Assembly (NCBI GenBank): GCA_016839785.1
Contig: JAEOTQ010000114.1
Coordinates: 1 to 52,303 of the forward strand
Direction: 5' to 3'
DNA: 52,303 nt
Source of the DNA: Candidatus Hodarchaeota archaeon
Lineage (GTDB): Archaea > Asgardarchaeota > Heimdallarchaeia > Hodarchaeales > Hodarchaeaceae
Shown here piece after piece: positions 1-8,206 of this stretch. The position numbers were made by a program, and so were the translations under genes. Under the pieces are notes generated by a model that had not been told where the DNA came from, did no database searches, and saw nothing but the letters and a program-made list of their open reading frames with translations. The stretch's first letter is position 1. Each line of letters opens with the position of its first letter.

Positions 1-2079
1 GAAGATTTAACTGATAAAAAATTTGTCGTGTGTCCCGCGTGGCCATATGTGAATGCTGTTCCTCACCTTGGAACCGTTTTACACCTACTTAGTGCTGATA
101 TTTATGTTCGTTACCTGAAACTCCGAGGAGCTAACGTAATTTCAGCAACAGGTTCGGATTGTCATGGAACACCGATTGCAGTTGCAGCTCTAACTGAAGG
201 GATTTCACCAAAGGAATTGGTTAATCGGAATCACACTCAAATCCTTGAATTACTCCGCAAGTGGAATATAGACCTCAACTACTCTAAAACAGAGAATGCT
301 TTCCATTATCAATGGGTACAGGATTTTTATCATCGTTGCTTTGAAAATGGGTATATTTTTAGTAAAGAGATTGAACAGTTGTACTGTAAAACGGATAAAC
401 AATTCTGACCTGATAGATTTGTTGAAGGAACCTGTCCCCATTGTAAGGCTCCAGGAGCAAGAGGTGATCAATGTGATTCACCAACTTGTGGCAAACCACT
501 TAGTCCTGTTGATCTAATCAATCCTGTATGCAAAATTTGCGGTAAACCTCCTATAACCAAAACCACAACACAATGGTATTATGATTTCAGTGCTTTTCAA
601 GAGGAATTAACTGATTTCATTAATCGGAATGAAAATTTTCCAGATAATGCCCGAAAATTTTCAAATCATATTTTAGAAGAAGGATTGCATGCAAGAACCT
701 TAACTCGTGATTTGGCTTGGGGGATTCCTGCGGATCCTGCAATTCCTGAAGCAAAAGGTAAATCGATCTATGTATGGTTAGAAGCAGTATTAGGCTATAT
801 TTCTGCCTCAGCTGAACTAGGCCTTCGACTATACAAAGATCCGGATTATTGGAAACAGTTTTGGCTTGAACAAGATACTCGCACTATTTTCTTCATTGGA
901 AAGGATAATATTTTCTTTCATACCCTCCTTTTTCCAGCCCTCCTTCTGGGAACAAAAGATACATATGGGAAACCTTTTGTTCTCCCCTATAATGTAAGTA
1001 CTACTGAATTCCTAATATTTGATGACGAAAAATTTAGTAAATCTAGAGGTATCGGTATTTGGATTGATGAAGCAGCAAAACTTCTTCCAACAGATTATTG
1101 GAGGTACTATTTGGCAGCTACACGTCCCGAAATAAAAGATACTGCCTTTACATGGACTGAATTTGAACAGCGTGTGAACAACGACCTCAATGATGTGTTA
1201 GGAAATTATGTCCATCGAGTTTTTGTATTAATTCACAAGTTCTTTGAAGGAAAGATACCCGAATGTCACAGATTAGATACTACTGATAGAGAATTTGTTA
1301 CTGCTATTCACAATGTACCAGAATCTGTTGCTGATAATTTTGATAAATTCGAATTCAAAAAAGCAGTTAATGCGATAATTGATTTTGCCCGAACAGCCAA
1401 TGGTTATTTGAGTTCAAAAGAACCTTGGAAATTGATAAAAACTGATCCAACTTCAGTAGAAACTACTCTATATCTATGTGCTCAATCAGTTGCTACATTG
1501 AGTGTCATTTTATCTCCAATCATACCTGATTCCGCTACAAAATTATGGGATGCCCTCAAACAGAATGGAAGTGTCCATAATCAACTTCTAAGTGAGGTAG
1601 GAAAACTCAAATTAACTCCTGGCTCCAAGATTTTAGAATCCAAAACATTATTCAAAAAAATTGAAATTGAAGAATTGGAGAAACAACTCGATGAAATTCA
1701 TAAAAAACAGCCTAAGAATACAAAAAACGTGAAAAAAATGTCAGATAGAGAAATAATTCCATTTAAAGATTTTGAAAAACTTGATATTCGCATTGGAACA
1801 ATTATCAAAGCTGAAAAGGTACCTAAAGCAAAAAATCTCTTGAAACTTAGGGTCGATCTAGGGGATGAGATTGGAGAGCGACAATTAGTTGCAGGACTTG
1901 CTTCTTTCCGTAAAGCTGAGGATTTAATTGACCAAAAGATAACTGTAATTGTGAATTTAGAACCTGTAACCATTCGTGGAGTTAGATCCGAAGGAATGCT
2001 CCTTGCAGCAGTCGAAGGGAAAGATCTAGGATTAATCGTACCTGATAAAAATGTAGCTAATGGTACCAAAGTAAGCTAA
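1..2079 (+). CDS. metG: Methionyl-tRNA synthetase, 5'-truncated, with an in-frame TGA
   Basis: This enzyme charges tRNA-Met with methionine. The reading frame is already open at base 1, so the true start lies before the window. The class I signature appears as PHLGT near base 60. The zinc-knuckle cysteines (CPHC, CDSPTC, CKIC) lie at about 435-545, and the KFSKS form of the KMSKS loop is near 1030. The C-terminal 110 residues form the EMAP/Trbp111-type tRNA-binding OB fold (DIRIGTI through the GMLLAA motif). The frame is interrupted at 406-408 by TGA, exactly where the family has the leucine of the F-L-P-D-R stretch. Homology continues on both sides in the same frame, so this is one gene with a premature stop, not two genes. 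A single T-to-G change would explain it (TTA to TGA). It is either a sequencing error, a true nonsense mutation or readthrough. The identification itself is secure. Confidence 0.93.
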
Positions 2080-2141
2080 AGTTTTTTAATGAGCTAATTC
2101 CACTAAGATCTAATTTATTTCGATATTTAGGGTTGAAAATA

Positions 2142-3275
2142 ATGTCTGAATGGGATTTAGTTCTTTATACAGATGATAAACAGAAAGAAGTTTACAATAA
2201 ATTAAAACTATCTGACAAAAAGTTGTCTGCTGCAGGCCAACATGGAAAAGCGACAATGCTTGTCGACAATGAAGGGAAAGAATGGCTCCTAAAGGTGTTT
2301 TCTCATATTATTGACTTTGATGTAAAAAAAGTGTCAGATTTAGATATAGATATTCAAGATACACCTGAAAAAAGTCGAGAGCGTCTTCATCTATGGCGAG
2401 TTTTGAATGAAATTACCGCTTCGCGTCTCGGAAGACGGATACACTTAAATGTACCAGAATCACATCTAATTTGTTCGGGAAAAGTCGCCAAATTCGCTCT
2501 TAAATCATCTACAATCTTGAAAGAGGAAGACGTAGTAGTTTTGGATGAAGAGGAGGAGGATGGAGAAACAGCGGAAGAATTTTACAATTTATCAGAACGA
2601 GAGATAGGATCATTAACTACTTCAGATCGGTTTGAAGAAATTTTAGCAAAAAGAAGTAGTCGCAAGAAAGCTGTAGATGTATTGGCGATTCTCCAAGAAA
2701 AAATTCCTAATAGTCGAAATATAGATGAGTACTTAGATGATCAAAAAGCAGATTTGGATGGAGCGTTTGCTGCAATACAAAATATCGATGATGCTTTTCT
2801 ATTATTACCTTTCGATATTTGGTTAAATGATCCTGATCGAAATGCTGGTAACTATTTAGTTCAAATGGACAAAAGCAATAAAGCTTCCCAAATATGGGGA
2901 ATTGACTACGAAATGTGGTCATTTGGAAGTGATATTTGGATGGAAGAGGATAACGTAACTCAAGGTAGGAGTTACTTAACAGCCATTATTCACCCGAAAA
3001 GCCATATTTTTGATTCTCGCGTTAATCAAACCTTCTATCGAATAAGAATGCTACAAGATGAAGAAATCATCCAAATGACAAAAGCTCCTAAATTAGCCTG
3101 CAAGTTTTTTGAATATCATATAAACAAAGGCAATTTACATTCAGACGAAAGGGAAAAATTAAAGCATGTTGAAGTTAATCTTGAAGATTTCCTCATCGAA
3201 TCACGACCGAGGTCAGATAAACTTAGTGAAATTATAGCTCGTCAAATAGGGCTTCCAAAAGACTTCAAAACTTAA
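2142..3275 (+). CDS. HipA_2-like / PI3-4-kinase-fold protein
   Basis: This is a protein of about 377 residues that I read as a kinase-fold protein of the HipA-like group. An N-terminal stretch resembles a glycine-rich loop followed by a lysine strand (GKATML, then EWLLKVF). Near residue 225 it has FDIWLNDPDRNAGNYL, which matches the catalytic D-x-x-x-x-N loop of HipA_2 and PI3/4-kinase-like enzymes. About 25 residues later IDYEMWSFG could be the metal-binding aspartate region. An acidic insert rich in glutamate lies around residues 135-150. The track-like TTG at 2133 is possible, but the ATG at 2142 gives a natural start. It follows metG by about 60 bases and converges on ackA. The substrate is unknown, and no HipB-like antitoxin partner is adjacent. 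The fold is inferred from motifs only. Confidence 0.6.
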   Translation: MSEWDLVLYTDDKQKEVYNKLKLSDKKLSAAGQHGKATMLVDNEGKEWLLKVFSHIIDFDVKKVSDLDIDIQDTPEKSRERLHLWRVLNEITASRLGRRIHLNVPESHLICSGKVAKFALKSSTILKEEDVVVLDEEEEDGETAEEFYNLSEREIGSLTTSDRFEEILAKRSSRKKAVDVLAILQEKIPNSRNIDEYLDDQKADLDGAFAAIQNIDDAFLLLPFDIWLNDPDRNAGNYLVQMDKSNKASQIWGIDYEMWSFGSDIWMEEDNVTQGRSYLTAIIHPKSHIFDSRVNQTFYRIRMLQDEEIIQMTKAPKLACKFFEYHINKGNLHSDEREKLKHVEVNLEDFLIESRPRSDKLSEIIARQIGLPKDFKT

Positions 3276-3300
3276 GATAATCTTCCTTAAGATCGAAGAC

Positions 3301-4482
3301 TTAGCTTTCATTATCAATCTTCAATAGGTTCAGAGTCTTTAAAGCCATCATATATTCTTCATTTGTCGGAATAACTAGTACTCCAACCTTTGATTCTTCG
3401 GATGAAATTATCTCCTCTTCATCTCCTTTCGCATTTTCATTTTTGGAAGTGTCTAGAAATGCACCGACACTGTCTATACCTCTTACTACCAGATCTCGAA
3501 AGTAAGGAGATCTTTCCCCTATCCCACCTGTGAATACAAGAGCATCTAATCCACCTAAGGTGATAAAATAAGCTCCAATATACTTCTGTATCCGATACAC
3601 CGCCATTTGGACAGCCAATTGTGCAGCATGGTTCCCCTCCTGGGAACTAATCTGAATCTCTCGCATATCTCGAAATTTTCCAGTTATTCCTAGCAACCCA
3701 CTCTTATAATTAAGTTCTTGATCAATTTGGTTTACTGACATTTCCTCTGATCGCATCATCGCTGGAATGAGGCCGGGGTCAATGTCCCCAGAACGAGTAC
3801 CCATAATAAGTCCTTCGAGTGGTGTTAATCCCATACTTGTATCAATTGACTTTCCATTGTGTAGAGCTGTGATTGATGCCCCATTACCAAGGTGGAGGAC
3901 AATCATTCTCTTAGAATTTGCTGATCCTAATATATTGAATGTTCTACTTGTTACATATTCTACGGATGTACCATGAAACCCGTATCTTCGAAAAGAGTAT
4001 TCTTCATACCACTTTTTCGGAATTGCATAGCGATAGGCATATTCTGGAATAGTACTGTGAAAAGATGTATCAAAAACTGCTATATGTGGAATCTCAGGAA
4101 GATGATTCCTACAAGCACGAATTCCGATAAGATTCGAGGGATTATGGAGTGGAGCCAACTCTGAGAGCTTTTCTATTTGATTTTCAACCTCAAGGTTGAT
4201 AATTACCTCTTTACGGAATTTTTCTCCTCCATGTACAACCCTATGAGCTACTGCATTAATATCTAACAGATTAAAAAGGTTTAATACATATTTTATTGCA
4301 TCCTCATGGTTTTTACAATCAATTTGTTCTTTAATCTCTGTTCCTTCACTATTGTGGGAAATATGTGGTTCTTTAAGACCAATTCTTTCAACTAATCCCT
4401 TTGCAGAAAGATGTCCATCCTTCATTCGATATATCGAATATTTAAGAGAGGAAGAACCGGAGTTGATTGTTAGAATATTCAA
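3301..4482 (-). CDS. ackA: Acetate kinase
   Basis: Acetate kinase converts acetyl-phosphate and ADP to acetate and ATP. At 393 residues it is of normal family length. It has the N-terminal phosphate-binding NSGSSSLK, HRVVHGG, the catalytic region FDTSFHSTIP, RRYGFHGTS, HLGNGAS, and the C-terminal TGGIGE and NEEYM motifs, so all active-site blocks are intact. The start is TTG at 4482 with a GAGGG-type ribosome-binding site, and it reproduces the conserved N-terminus. It is the last gene of the BMC operon, 10 bases after the DeoC fusion. That position pairs it with the PduL domain encoded by the first gene, so acetyl-phosphate made in the shell yields ATP. Acetate kinase is uncommon in archaea, most of which use ADP-forming acetyl-CoA synthetase, so a bacterial origin together with the BMC genes is likely. 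Confidence 0.97.
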   Translation of the reverse strand: MNILTINSGSSSLKYSIYRMKDGHLSAKGLVERIGLKEPHISHNSEGTEIKEQIDCKNHEDAIKYVLNLFNLLDINAVAHRVVHGGEKFRKEVIINLEVENQIEKLSELAPLHNPSNLIGIRACRNHLPEIPHIAVFDTSFHSTIPEYAYRYAIPKKWYEEYSFRRYGFHGTSVEYVTSRTFNILGSANSKRMIVLHLGNGASITALHNGKSIDTSMGLTPLEGLIMGTRSGDIDPGLIPAMMRSEEMSVNQIDQELNYKSGLLGITGKFRDMREIQISSQEGNHAAQLAVQMAVYRIQKYIGAYFITLGGLDALVFTGGIGERSPYFRDLVVRGIDSVGAFLDTSKNENAKGDEEEIISSEESKVGVLVIPTNEEYMMALKTLNLLKIDNES

Positions 4483-4492
4483 TCAAAACCCT

Positions 4493-5941
4493 CTAGTATG
4501 TACCTGCTTTTGAATCAGTTCCTTTAACAATAGCTATGGAAGCAGAAGCTCCTATTCGAGTCGCTCCTGCGTTAATCATCTGTTCCGCAATTTCATGTGT
4601 TCTTATTCCTCCAGCAGCCTTTACACCCATTTCAGGACCTACTGTTTTTCGCATAAGTGCAATATCCTCCACTAACGCGCCTGCAGTACTGAATCCTGTT
4701 GATGTCTTGACGAAGTCAGCTCCGCTTAATTTGGTAAGTAGACTCCCTTTCACAATTTGTTCCTTAGTAAGCAAAGCCGTTTCAAGAATAACTTTAACTA
4801 TTGCTTTCCCAGCAGCAGCATTCACAACAGCTTGTATATCCTGGCGGACAAGGTCATCATTTCCCGATTTTAACGCTCCAACATTAATGACCATATCTAC
4901 CTCCTCCGCGCCATTTGCTATGGCATCACGAGTTTCTATTGCCTTTACAGTGGGAGTTGTAGCTCCTAAAGGAAAACCTATAACAGTACATACTTTTACT
5001 GAGCTACCCTTCAAATATTTTGCGGCTTTCGAAACATTCGTTGGATTAATACAAACTGATGCGAAATTATACATAGCTGCTTCTTCGCATAACTTTTTAA
5101 TCTCCTCATCCGTCGCATCCGCCCGTAAGTTGGTATGATCGATATGCTGAGCTAAATCTATATCGTATCCATTAATCCCTGTTTCAGAGGTAATTCGAGT
5201 GGCTCCTCCATTGACTAATGCCTTGACAGCAACTTGAGATTTCCCATCTACTCCAATATCTTTTCCCGCAGTACCAATGGTATAGGAACGATTGGATGTT
5301 GTCGGAGTGTAAGGGGATGGTTCTTGATCAGACAAATTATGAACATTTACCATTCTTATTCCCATGGATGTCAACTGATCGATAACCCCGTCAATTTTTC
5401 GATTCATAGCTGGGGGCACTTGATCTTTCTCAATTTGACAGCAGTAGATAGAGTCTTGAGCAGCAATAACAGGTTTCCCATACATTAATCCAAAAACCAT
5501 TGTTATTGTGCCTAGAGAGTCAGCGTTTAATGCTGCAACCTTTGCTGCAGTATTTAAGGATAGAATAGGAACATATATTACATCAATCCGTCCTAAAATG
5601 TTGTCAAAATACTCCTCAGAATATTCAGTAATAATAGTTGCTCCTTCAGAAACTTTTCTGACATCAGGCATTCCAATAATTTTGATAGCTGCCCGAGTCA
5701 TGACTATGTACGTATTTGTATACGTTTTTGATATAATTTCTATTTGACGCATGACTTCCTCTATTTCTCGATTTCCACCACATAATAGAATTAACGCTGA
5801 GTTTCCTGAAGATATTCTATAGTTAATTTTCTTGTTAGAAGTCTGTAGATTCTGATTTGTTTGTCTCGCAGAGGAAAGATTATCTTGGTCCAATTTTCGC
5901 ATAACTTCTTCTGTTATTTTTTGAATCATCTCATTACTCAA
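4493..5941 (-). CDS. deoC: Flavoprotein-like domain fused to deoxyribose-phosphate aldolase (BMC cargo)
   Basis: The C-terminal half (about residues 258-475) is a class I DeoC aldolase, which splits 2-deoxyribose-5-phosphate into glyceraldehyde-3-phosphate and acetaldehyde. Visible catalytic residues are Asp349 (EEVDMVIN), the Schiff-base Lys412 (FVKTSTGF) and Lys441 (VKAAGGIRT). Residues about 45-205 form a separate alpha/beta domain resembling the flavoprotein-like proteins found in BMC loci. It is paralogous to the stand-alone protein at 11339-12058, and both share the G-[IF]-R-[ML]-V-N-V segment. The first 20 residues ([13 protein letters not shown]) form an amphipathic helix typical of encapsulation peptides, followed by a polar linker. 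The start is TTG at 5941 with AAGGTG five bases upstream; ATG at 5929 would also keep the helix. The protein is about twice the length of ordinary DeoC. It is probably the signature enzyme that supplies aldehyde to the compartment. Confidence 0.93.
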   Translation of the reverse strand: MSNEMIQKITEEVMRKLDQDNLSSARQTNQNLQTSNKKINYRISSGNSALILLCGGNREIEEVMRQIEIISKTYTNTYIVMTRAAIKIIGMPDVRKVSEGATIITEYSEEYFDNILGRIDVIYVPILSLNTAAKVAALNADSLGTITMVFGLMYGKPVIAAQDSIYCCQIEKDQVPPAMNRKIDGVIDQLTSMGIRMVNVHNLSDQEPSPYTPTTSNRSYTIGTAGKDIGVDGKSQVAVKALVNGGATRITSETGINGYDIDLAQHIDHTNLRADATDEEIKKLCEEAAMYNFASVCINPTNVSKAAKYLKGSSVKVCTVIGFPLGATTPTVKAIETRDAIANGAEEVDMVINVGALKSGNDDLVRQDIQAVVNAAAGKAIVKVILETALLTKEQIVKGSLLTKLSGADFVKTSTGFSTAGALVEDIALMRKTVGPEMGVKAAGGIRTHEIAEQMINAGATRIGASASIAIVKGTDSKAGTY

Positions 5942-5960
5942 TTCTACACCTTCCTTTTCT

Positions 5961-6251
5961 TTAACTTAATTCAGTCTGTTTACCGTCTACTTCGACATAA
6001 TCCACAACACCTACTATCAAAGCATCAACGGCAGCGTTATCATCATTCATTATACCCCGGATAGAATTTCCTTCTCGGATTACGAGGACGCAATCCCCTA
6101 TTCCAGCTCTTGATACGTCTAATGCGATGATAGAGGCGTCAGTAAACTGTCCTTTCAAATCTATCGGACGTACTACAAGTATTTTTCCATTTTCATGACT
6201 TTTAGTCTTTATTGGGGCGACGACATTCCCGATGACTTTAGCTAGAATCAT
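5961..6251 (-). CDS. BMC-P shell vertex protein (EutN/CcmL family), copy 3
   Basis: A 96-residue EutN/CcmL-family pentamer subunit, which caps the vertices of a polyhedral shell. It begins with the family hallmark [13 protein letters not shown], continues through [10 protein letters not shown], and has [16 protein letters not shown] in place of the common D-x-x-G-A-G-x-G-x-x-V-L-V motif. It ends with [16 protein letters not shown], the usual C-terminal strand. Its ATG overlaps the TGA of the preceding BMC-P gene by four bases (ATGA), which suggests translational coupling and co-stoichiometric synthesis of the two vertex proteins. It is one of three BMC-P genes in this operon. Confidence 0.95.
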   Translation of the reverse strand: MILAKVIGNVVAPIKTKSHENGKILVVRPIDLKGQFTDASIIALDVSRAGIGDCVLVIREGNSIRGIMNDDNAAVDALIVGVVDYVEVDGKQTELS

Positions 6252-6790
6252 TCTGATTCACTCTCTGTAAGCTTAGGTTCGATTTCCTTTATCTTTTTTG
6301 TTTTTTTCTTCCTAGTAGCTCTTTTTCTAGGTTTGGACTTAGGAATTGGTTTTGATATCTCATCTACCTCAGTAGGCGATATTTTAGATTTAGGTATTGG
6401 TTTTGAAGTTATGTCGATTTCCGTGTCAATCTCTTTCTTTTTAGAAAACTGATCTAGAGGTTTTATTGTTGGTGGAGGAGCTTTCTTCTTTTTCCTCTGC
6501 TGAGGTTTTCGTTTCGCACTCTTTGTCACATAATATTCCTCTATATACCCTACAATACACTCATCGATCGGTACAAGCTCTTTAGGAAAGACAATAGCCG
6601 CTTCCTTTTTACTGACAACATACACAATATCTCCTGGTCCAGCGGTTTCAATTCCATCAGCAGCAACATAAGGGTTCCCTAAGGGTTGAAGATTATCATC
6701 CAAGCCCTGTACTACTAGAAGTCTTAAAGAATCGAGACCTGGGTCTTTCGTTGTAGCAACTACATTTCCTATTACTTTACCAAGTTTCAT
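6248..6790 (-). CDS. BMC-P shell vertex protein with long basic C-terminal tail, copy 2
   Basis: The first roughly 90 residues are a BMC-P (EutN/CcmL) domain: [42 protein letters not shown] and IVGYIEEYYV. After it comes a tail of about 90 residues that is unusual for this family. The tail is strongly basic and proline/serine-rich. It contains two copies of SKPIPKSK separated by about ten residues, KKKK and RKKKTKK clusters, and a short acidic end. I chose the ATG at 6790, not the upstream in-frame start at 6823, because it begins exactly at the conserved MKLGKVIGN N-terminus and avoids overlap with rpiB, whose stop is at 6795. The tail looks disordered. It could bind nucleic acid, polyphosphate, membrane or another scaffold; this is inference. 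Confidence 0.93.
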   Translation of the reverse strand: MKLGKVIGNVVATTKDPGLDSLRLLVVQGLDDNLQPLGNPYVAADGIETAGPGDIVYVVSKKEAAIVFPKELVPIDECIVGYIEEYYVTKSAKRKPQQRKKKKAPPPTIKPLDQFSKKKEIDTEIDITSKPIPKSKISPTEVDEISKPIPKSKPRKRATRKKKTKKIKEIEPKLTESESE

Positions 6791-6794
6791 GTTA

Positions 6795-7253
6795 TCACGC
6801 TGACTTAAGATATTTCGTTTCAATTTCAGAAATTTTATTCACTCTTGTTTCGTGCCTTCCTCCACCAAATGGAGTAGTTAACCAGATTTTTACAATATTC
6901 TGTGCTATACCAGGACCAATAACTCTTGCTCCTAAGGTCAGAACGTTGGAATTATTGTGTTCACGGGCAGAATTGGCAGTAAATTCATCAGTGCACGGAG
7001 TCGCCCTAATACCTTTGATTTTATTTGCCACAATCGCGCTAGCCACACCTGTTCCATCTATAAGTATGCCAACAGATTCTAACGAGACAGAAACAGTCTG
7101 TGCAACTAACAATGCAATGTCAGGATAATCTACAGGATCTGTAGAGTAACACCCATAATCTGACACTTCGTACCCCATTCCTTTAAGGAATTTAATCAGA
7201 TCATTCTTTAGGTGAAATCCACCATGATCGGATCCAATAATAATTTTCTTCAT
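6795..7253 (-). CDS. rpiB: Ribose-5-phosphate isomerase B-type sugar-phosphate isomerase
   Basis: A 152-residue RpiB/LacAB-family isomerase, which interconverts ribose-5-phosphate and ribulose-5-phosphate or related sugar phosphates. It has the N-terminal GSDHGGFHLK (His10), GILIDGTGVASAIVANK, GIRATPC and HNNSNVLTLGARVIG (His99). At the position of the catalytic cysteine of E. coli RpiB (GILICGTG) this protein has Asp66 (GILIDGTG), so substrate preference or the acid/base residue may differ. It lies inside the BMC operon between the BMC-T and a BMC-P gene. That combination with DeoC matches what are called sugar-phosphate-utilising BMC loci in bacteria. I see no encapsulation peptide, so localisation is unclear. 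Confidence 0.93.
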   Translation of the reverse strand: MKKIIIGSDHGGFHLKNDLIKFLKGMGYEVSDYGCYSTDPVDYPDIALLVAQTVSVSLESVGILIDGTGVASAIVANKIKGIRATPCTDEFTANSAREHNNSNVLTLGARVIGPGIAQNIVKIWLTTPFGGGRHETRVNKISEIETKYLKSA

Positions 7254-7279
7254 TTGACTTCAGCTTGTATAATTAGAGT

Positions 7280-7825
7280 TTACAGCAACGTTTTTACTAA
7301 ATCTGGATGAGGAGCAGGAATAATAGCTATAGATAATACTAAGCCTTCGCCCTTTACACGATTAACTCCCGCATCTACAGCTGCTCGTACAGCACCAACA
7401 TCTCCTGTTAAGACGACGAATGCCTTACCACCAATAGCACGACTCATTCGGATTTCGATTAAACGTACCTGTGCACTTTTAACAGCCTCATCACCCACCA
7501 TTATGGCTGTAGGAGCGGAATATGTTTCAACTACTCCTATTGCACCGACCTCATCAATACCAGTCGAACCTGCAATTGCTAGGAATACCTCAGGATGAAT
7601 ATTGGGTATTACTGTATAATTTACTAGTGTTTCACCAGCGATCTCACTTCCAGCAATTAAGGAGCTTTTAACAGCTGCAACTGCTCCCTGAATTATTATC
7701 AAATATTTCCCAGGGCATACTGGTGAGGCAAATAATAGCTCCACATCAGCAGTTTTGACTATTGTGTCTGCGCTCAATATACCACGAGCAATTACATTTG
7801 TTTCTAGAACTCCTATAGCACGCAT
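7280..7825 (-). CDS. BMC-T tandem-domain shell protein, PduT-like with Fe-S pore cysteine
   Basis: A 181-residue protein with two BMC folds in tandem: residues 1-90 beginning MRAIGVLETN, and 93-181 beginning VGAIGVVETYSAP. Such proteins form trimeric pseudohexameric shell tiles. In the first domain ASPVCPGKY places Cys37 at the position of Cys38 of PduT, which in that family co-ordinates a [4Fe-4S] cluster at the three-fold pore. The second domain ends in the canonical AIIPAPHPDLVKTL. The ATG is preceded by AGAGGA. Together with the RnfC/PduS-like protein encoded two genes upstream, it is a good candidate for an electron or Fe-S conduit through the shell. The Fe-S assignment rests on this motif only. 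Confidence 0.95.
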   Translation of the reverse strand: MRAIGVLETNVIARGILSADTIVKTADVELLFASPVCPGKYLIIIQGAVAAVKSSLIAGSEIAGETLVNYTVIPNIHPEVFLAIAGSTGIDEVGAIGVVETYSAPTAIMVGDEAVKSAQVRLIEIRMSRAIGGKAFVVLTGDVGAVRAAVDAGVNRVKGEGLVLSIAIIPAPHPDLVKTLL

Positions 7826-7870
7826 TTGATTTTCCTCTGTATTCGTTATAAGTGATGGAAGTAGTGAGCA

Positions 7871-7893
7871 TTAGCTGCCATTCTTGCAGCTAA
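7871..7893 (-). promoter_or_regulatory. Intercistronic hairpin between BMC-H and BMC-T genes
   Basis: A perfect 8-bp inverted repeat (TTAGCTGC and GCAGCTAA) encloses a 7-base loop. It sits nine bases after the BMC-H stop, in the largest gap (76 bases) between genes of this operon. No T-tract follows on the minus strand, so it is not an obvious terminator. It could protect the 3' end of the upstream BMC-H message and so raise the hexamer-to-trimer ratio. Function is inferred. Confidence 0.55.
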
Positions 7894-7901
7894 ATTTCCA
7901 T

Positions 7902-8180
7902 TCAGCCTTTCTTGGGGAGAATGCTCTCAACCTCATCATGAGGTCGAGGGATTACATGAGCTGAAGTTAGTTCACCAACTTTTCTTGCAGCAACTGCGCC
8001 AGCCTCAACAGAAGCTTTAACAGCACCAACGTCACCTCTAACCATCACAGTTACGAAACCACCGCCAATAACTTCGCGTCCCATTAGATGAACGTTCGCT
8101 GCTTTCACCATTGCGTCAGCTGCTTCAATAGATGCAACTAACCCTTTTGTTTCTATTAATCCAAGTGCTTCTTTAGCCAT
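7902..8180 (-). CDS. BMC-H hexameric shell protein (PduA-like), copy 2
   Basis: A 92-residue single BMC-domain protein that forms the hexameric facets of the shell. The family pattern is complete: [27 protein letters not shown], the pore segment [23 protein letters not shown], and the C-terminal [16 protein letters not shown]. The pore loop carries an extra glycine (GGG) compared with the GSG of PduA. The ATG at 8180 is preceded by GGTGA at a normal distance. It is the closer match to canonical PduA of the two BMC-H genes and is probably the major shell component. Confidence 0.97.
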   Translation of the reverse strand: MAKEALGLIETKGLVASIEAADAMVKAANVHLMGREVIGGGFVTVMVRGDVGAVKASVEAGAVAARKVGELTSAHVIPRPHDEVESILPKKG

Positions 8181-8206
8181 TTTTTATTTCACCAATTTTT
8201 TATTTT

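Noticed and set aside
406-408. TGA in metG read as selenocysteine
   Set aside because: The family has leucine, not cysteine, at this site and no selenoprotein context is visible; error or nonsense mutation is simpler.
3271-3293. Short hairpin/direct repeat CTTAAGAT between the HipA-like kinase and ackA genes
   Set aside because: The stem is only five base pairs in AT-rich sequence, without a T-tract; not strong enough to call a terminator.
4536-5138. 200-residue plus-strand frame opposite the DeoC fusion
   Set aside because: It is antisense to the DeoC coding region, which has intact catalytic motifs; the plus-strand product matches nothing and is alanine/serine-rich as expected for a shadow frame.
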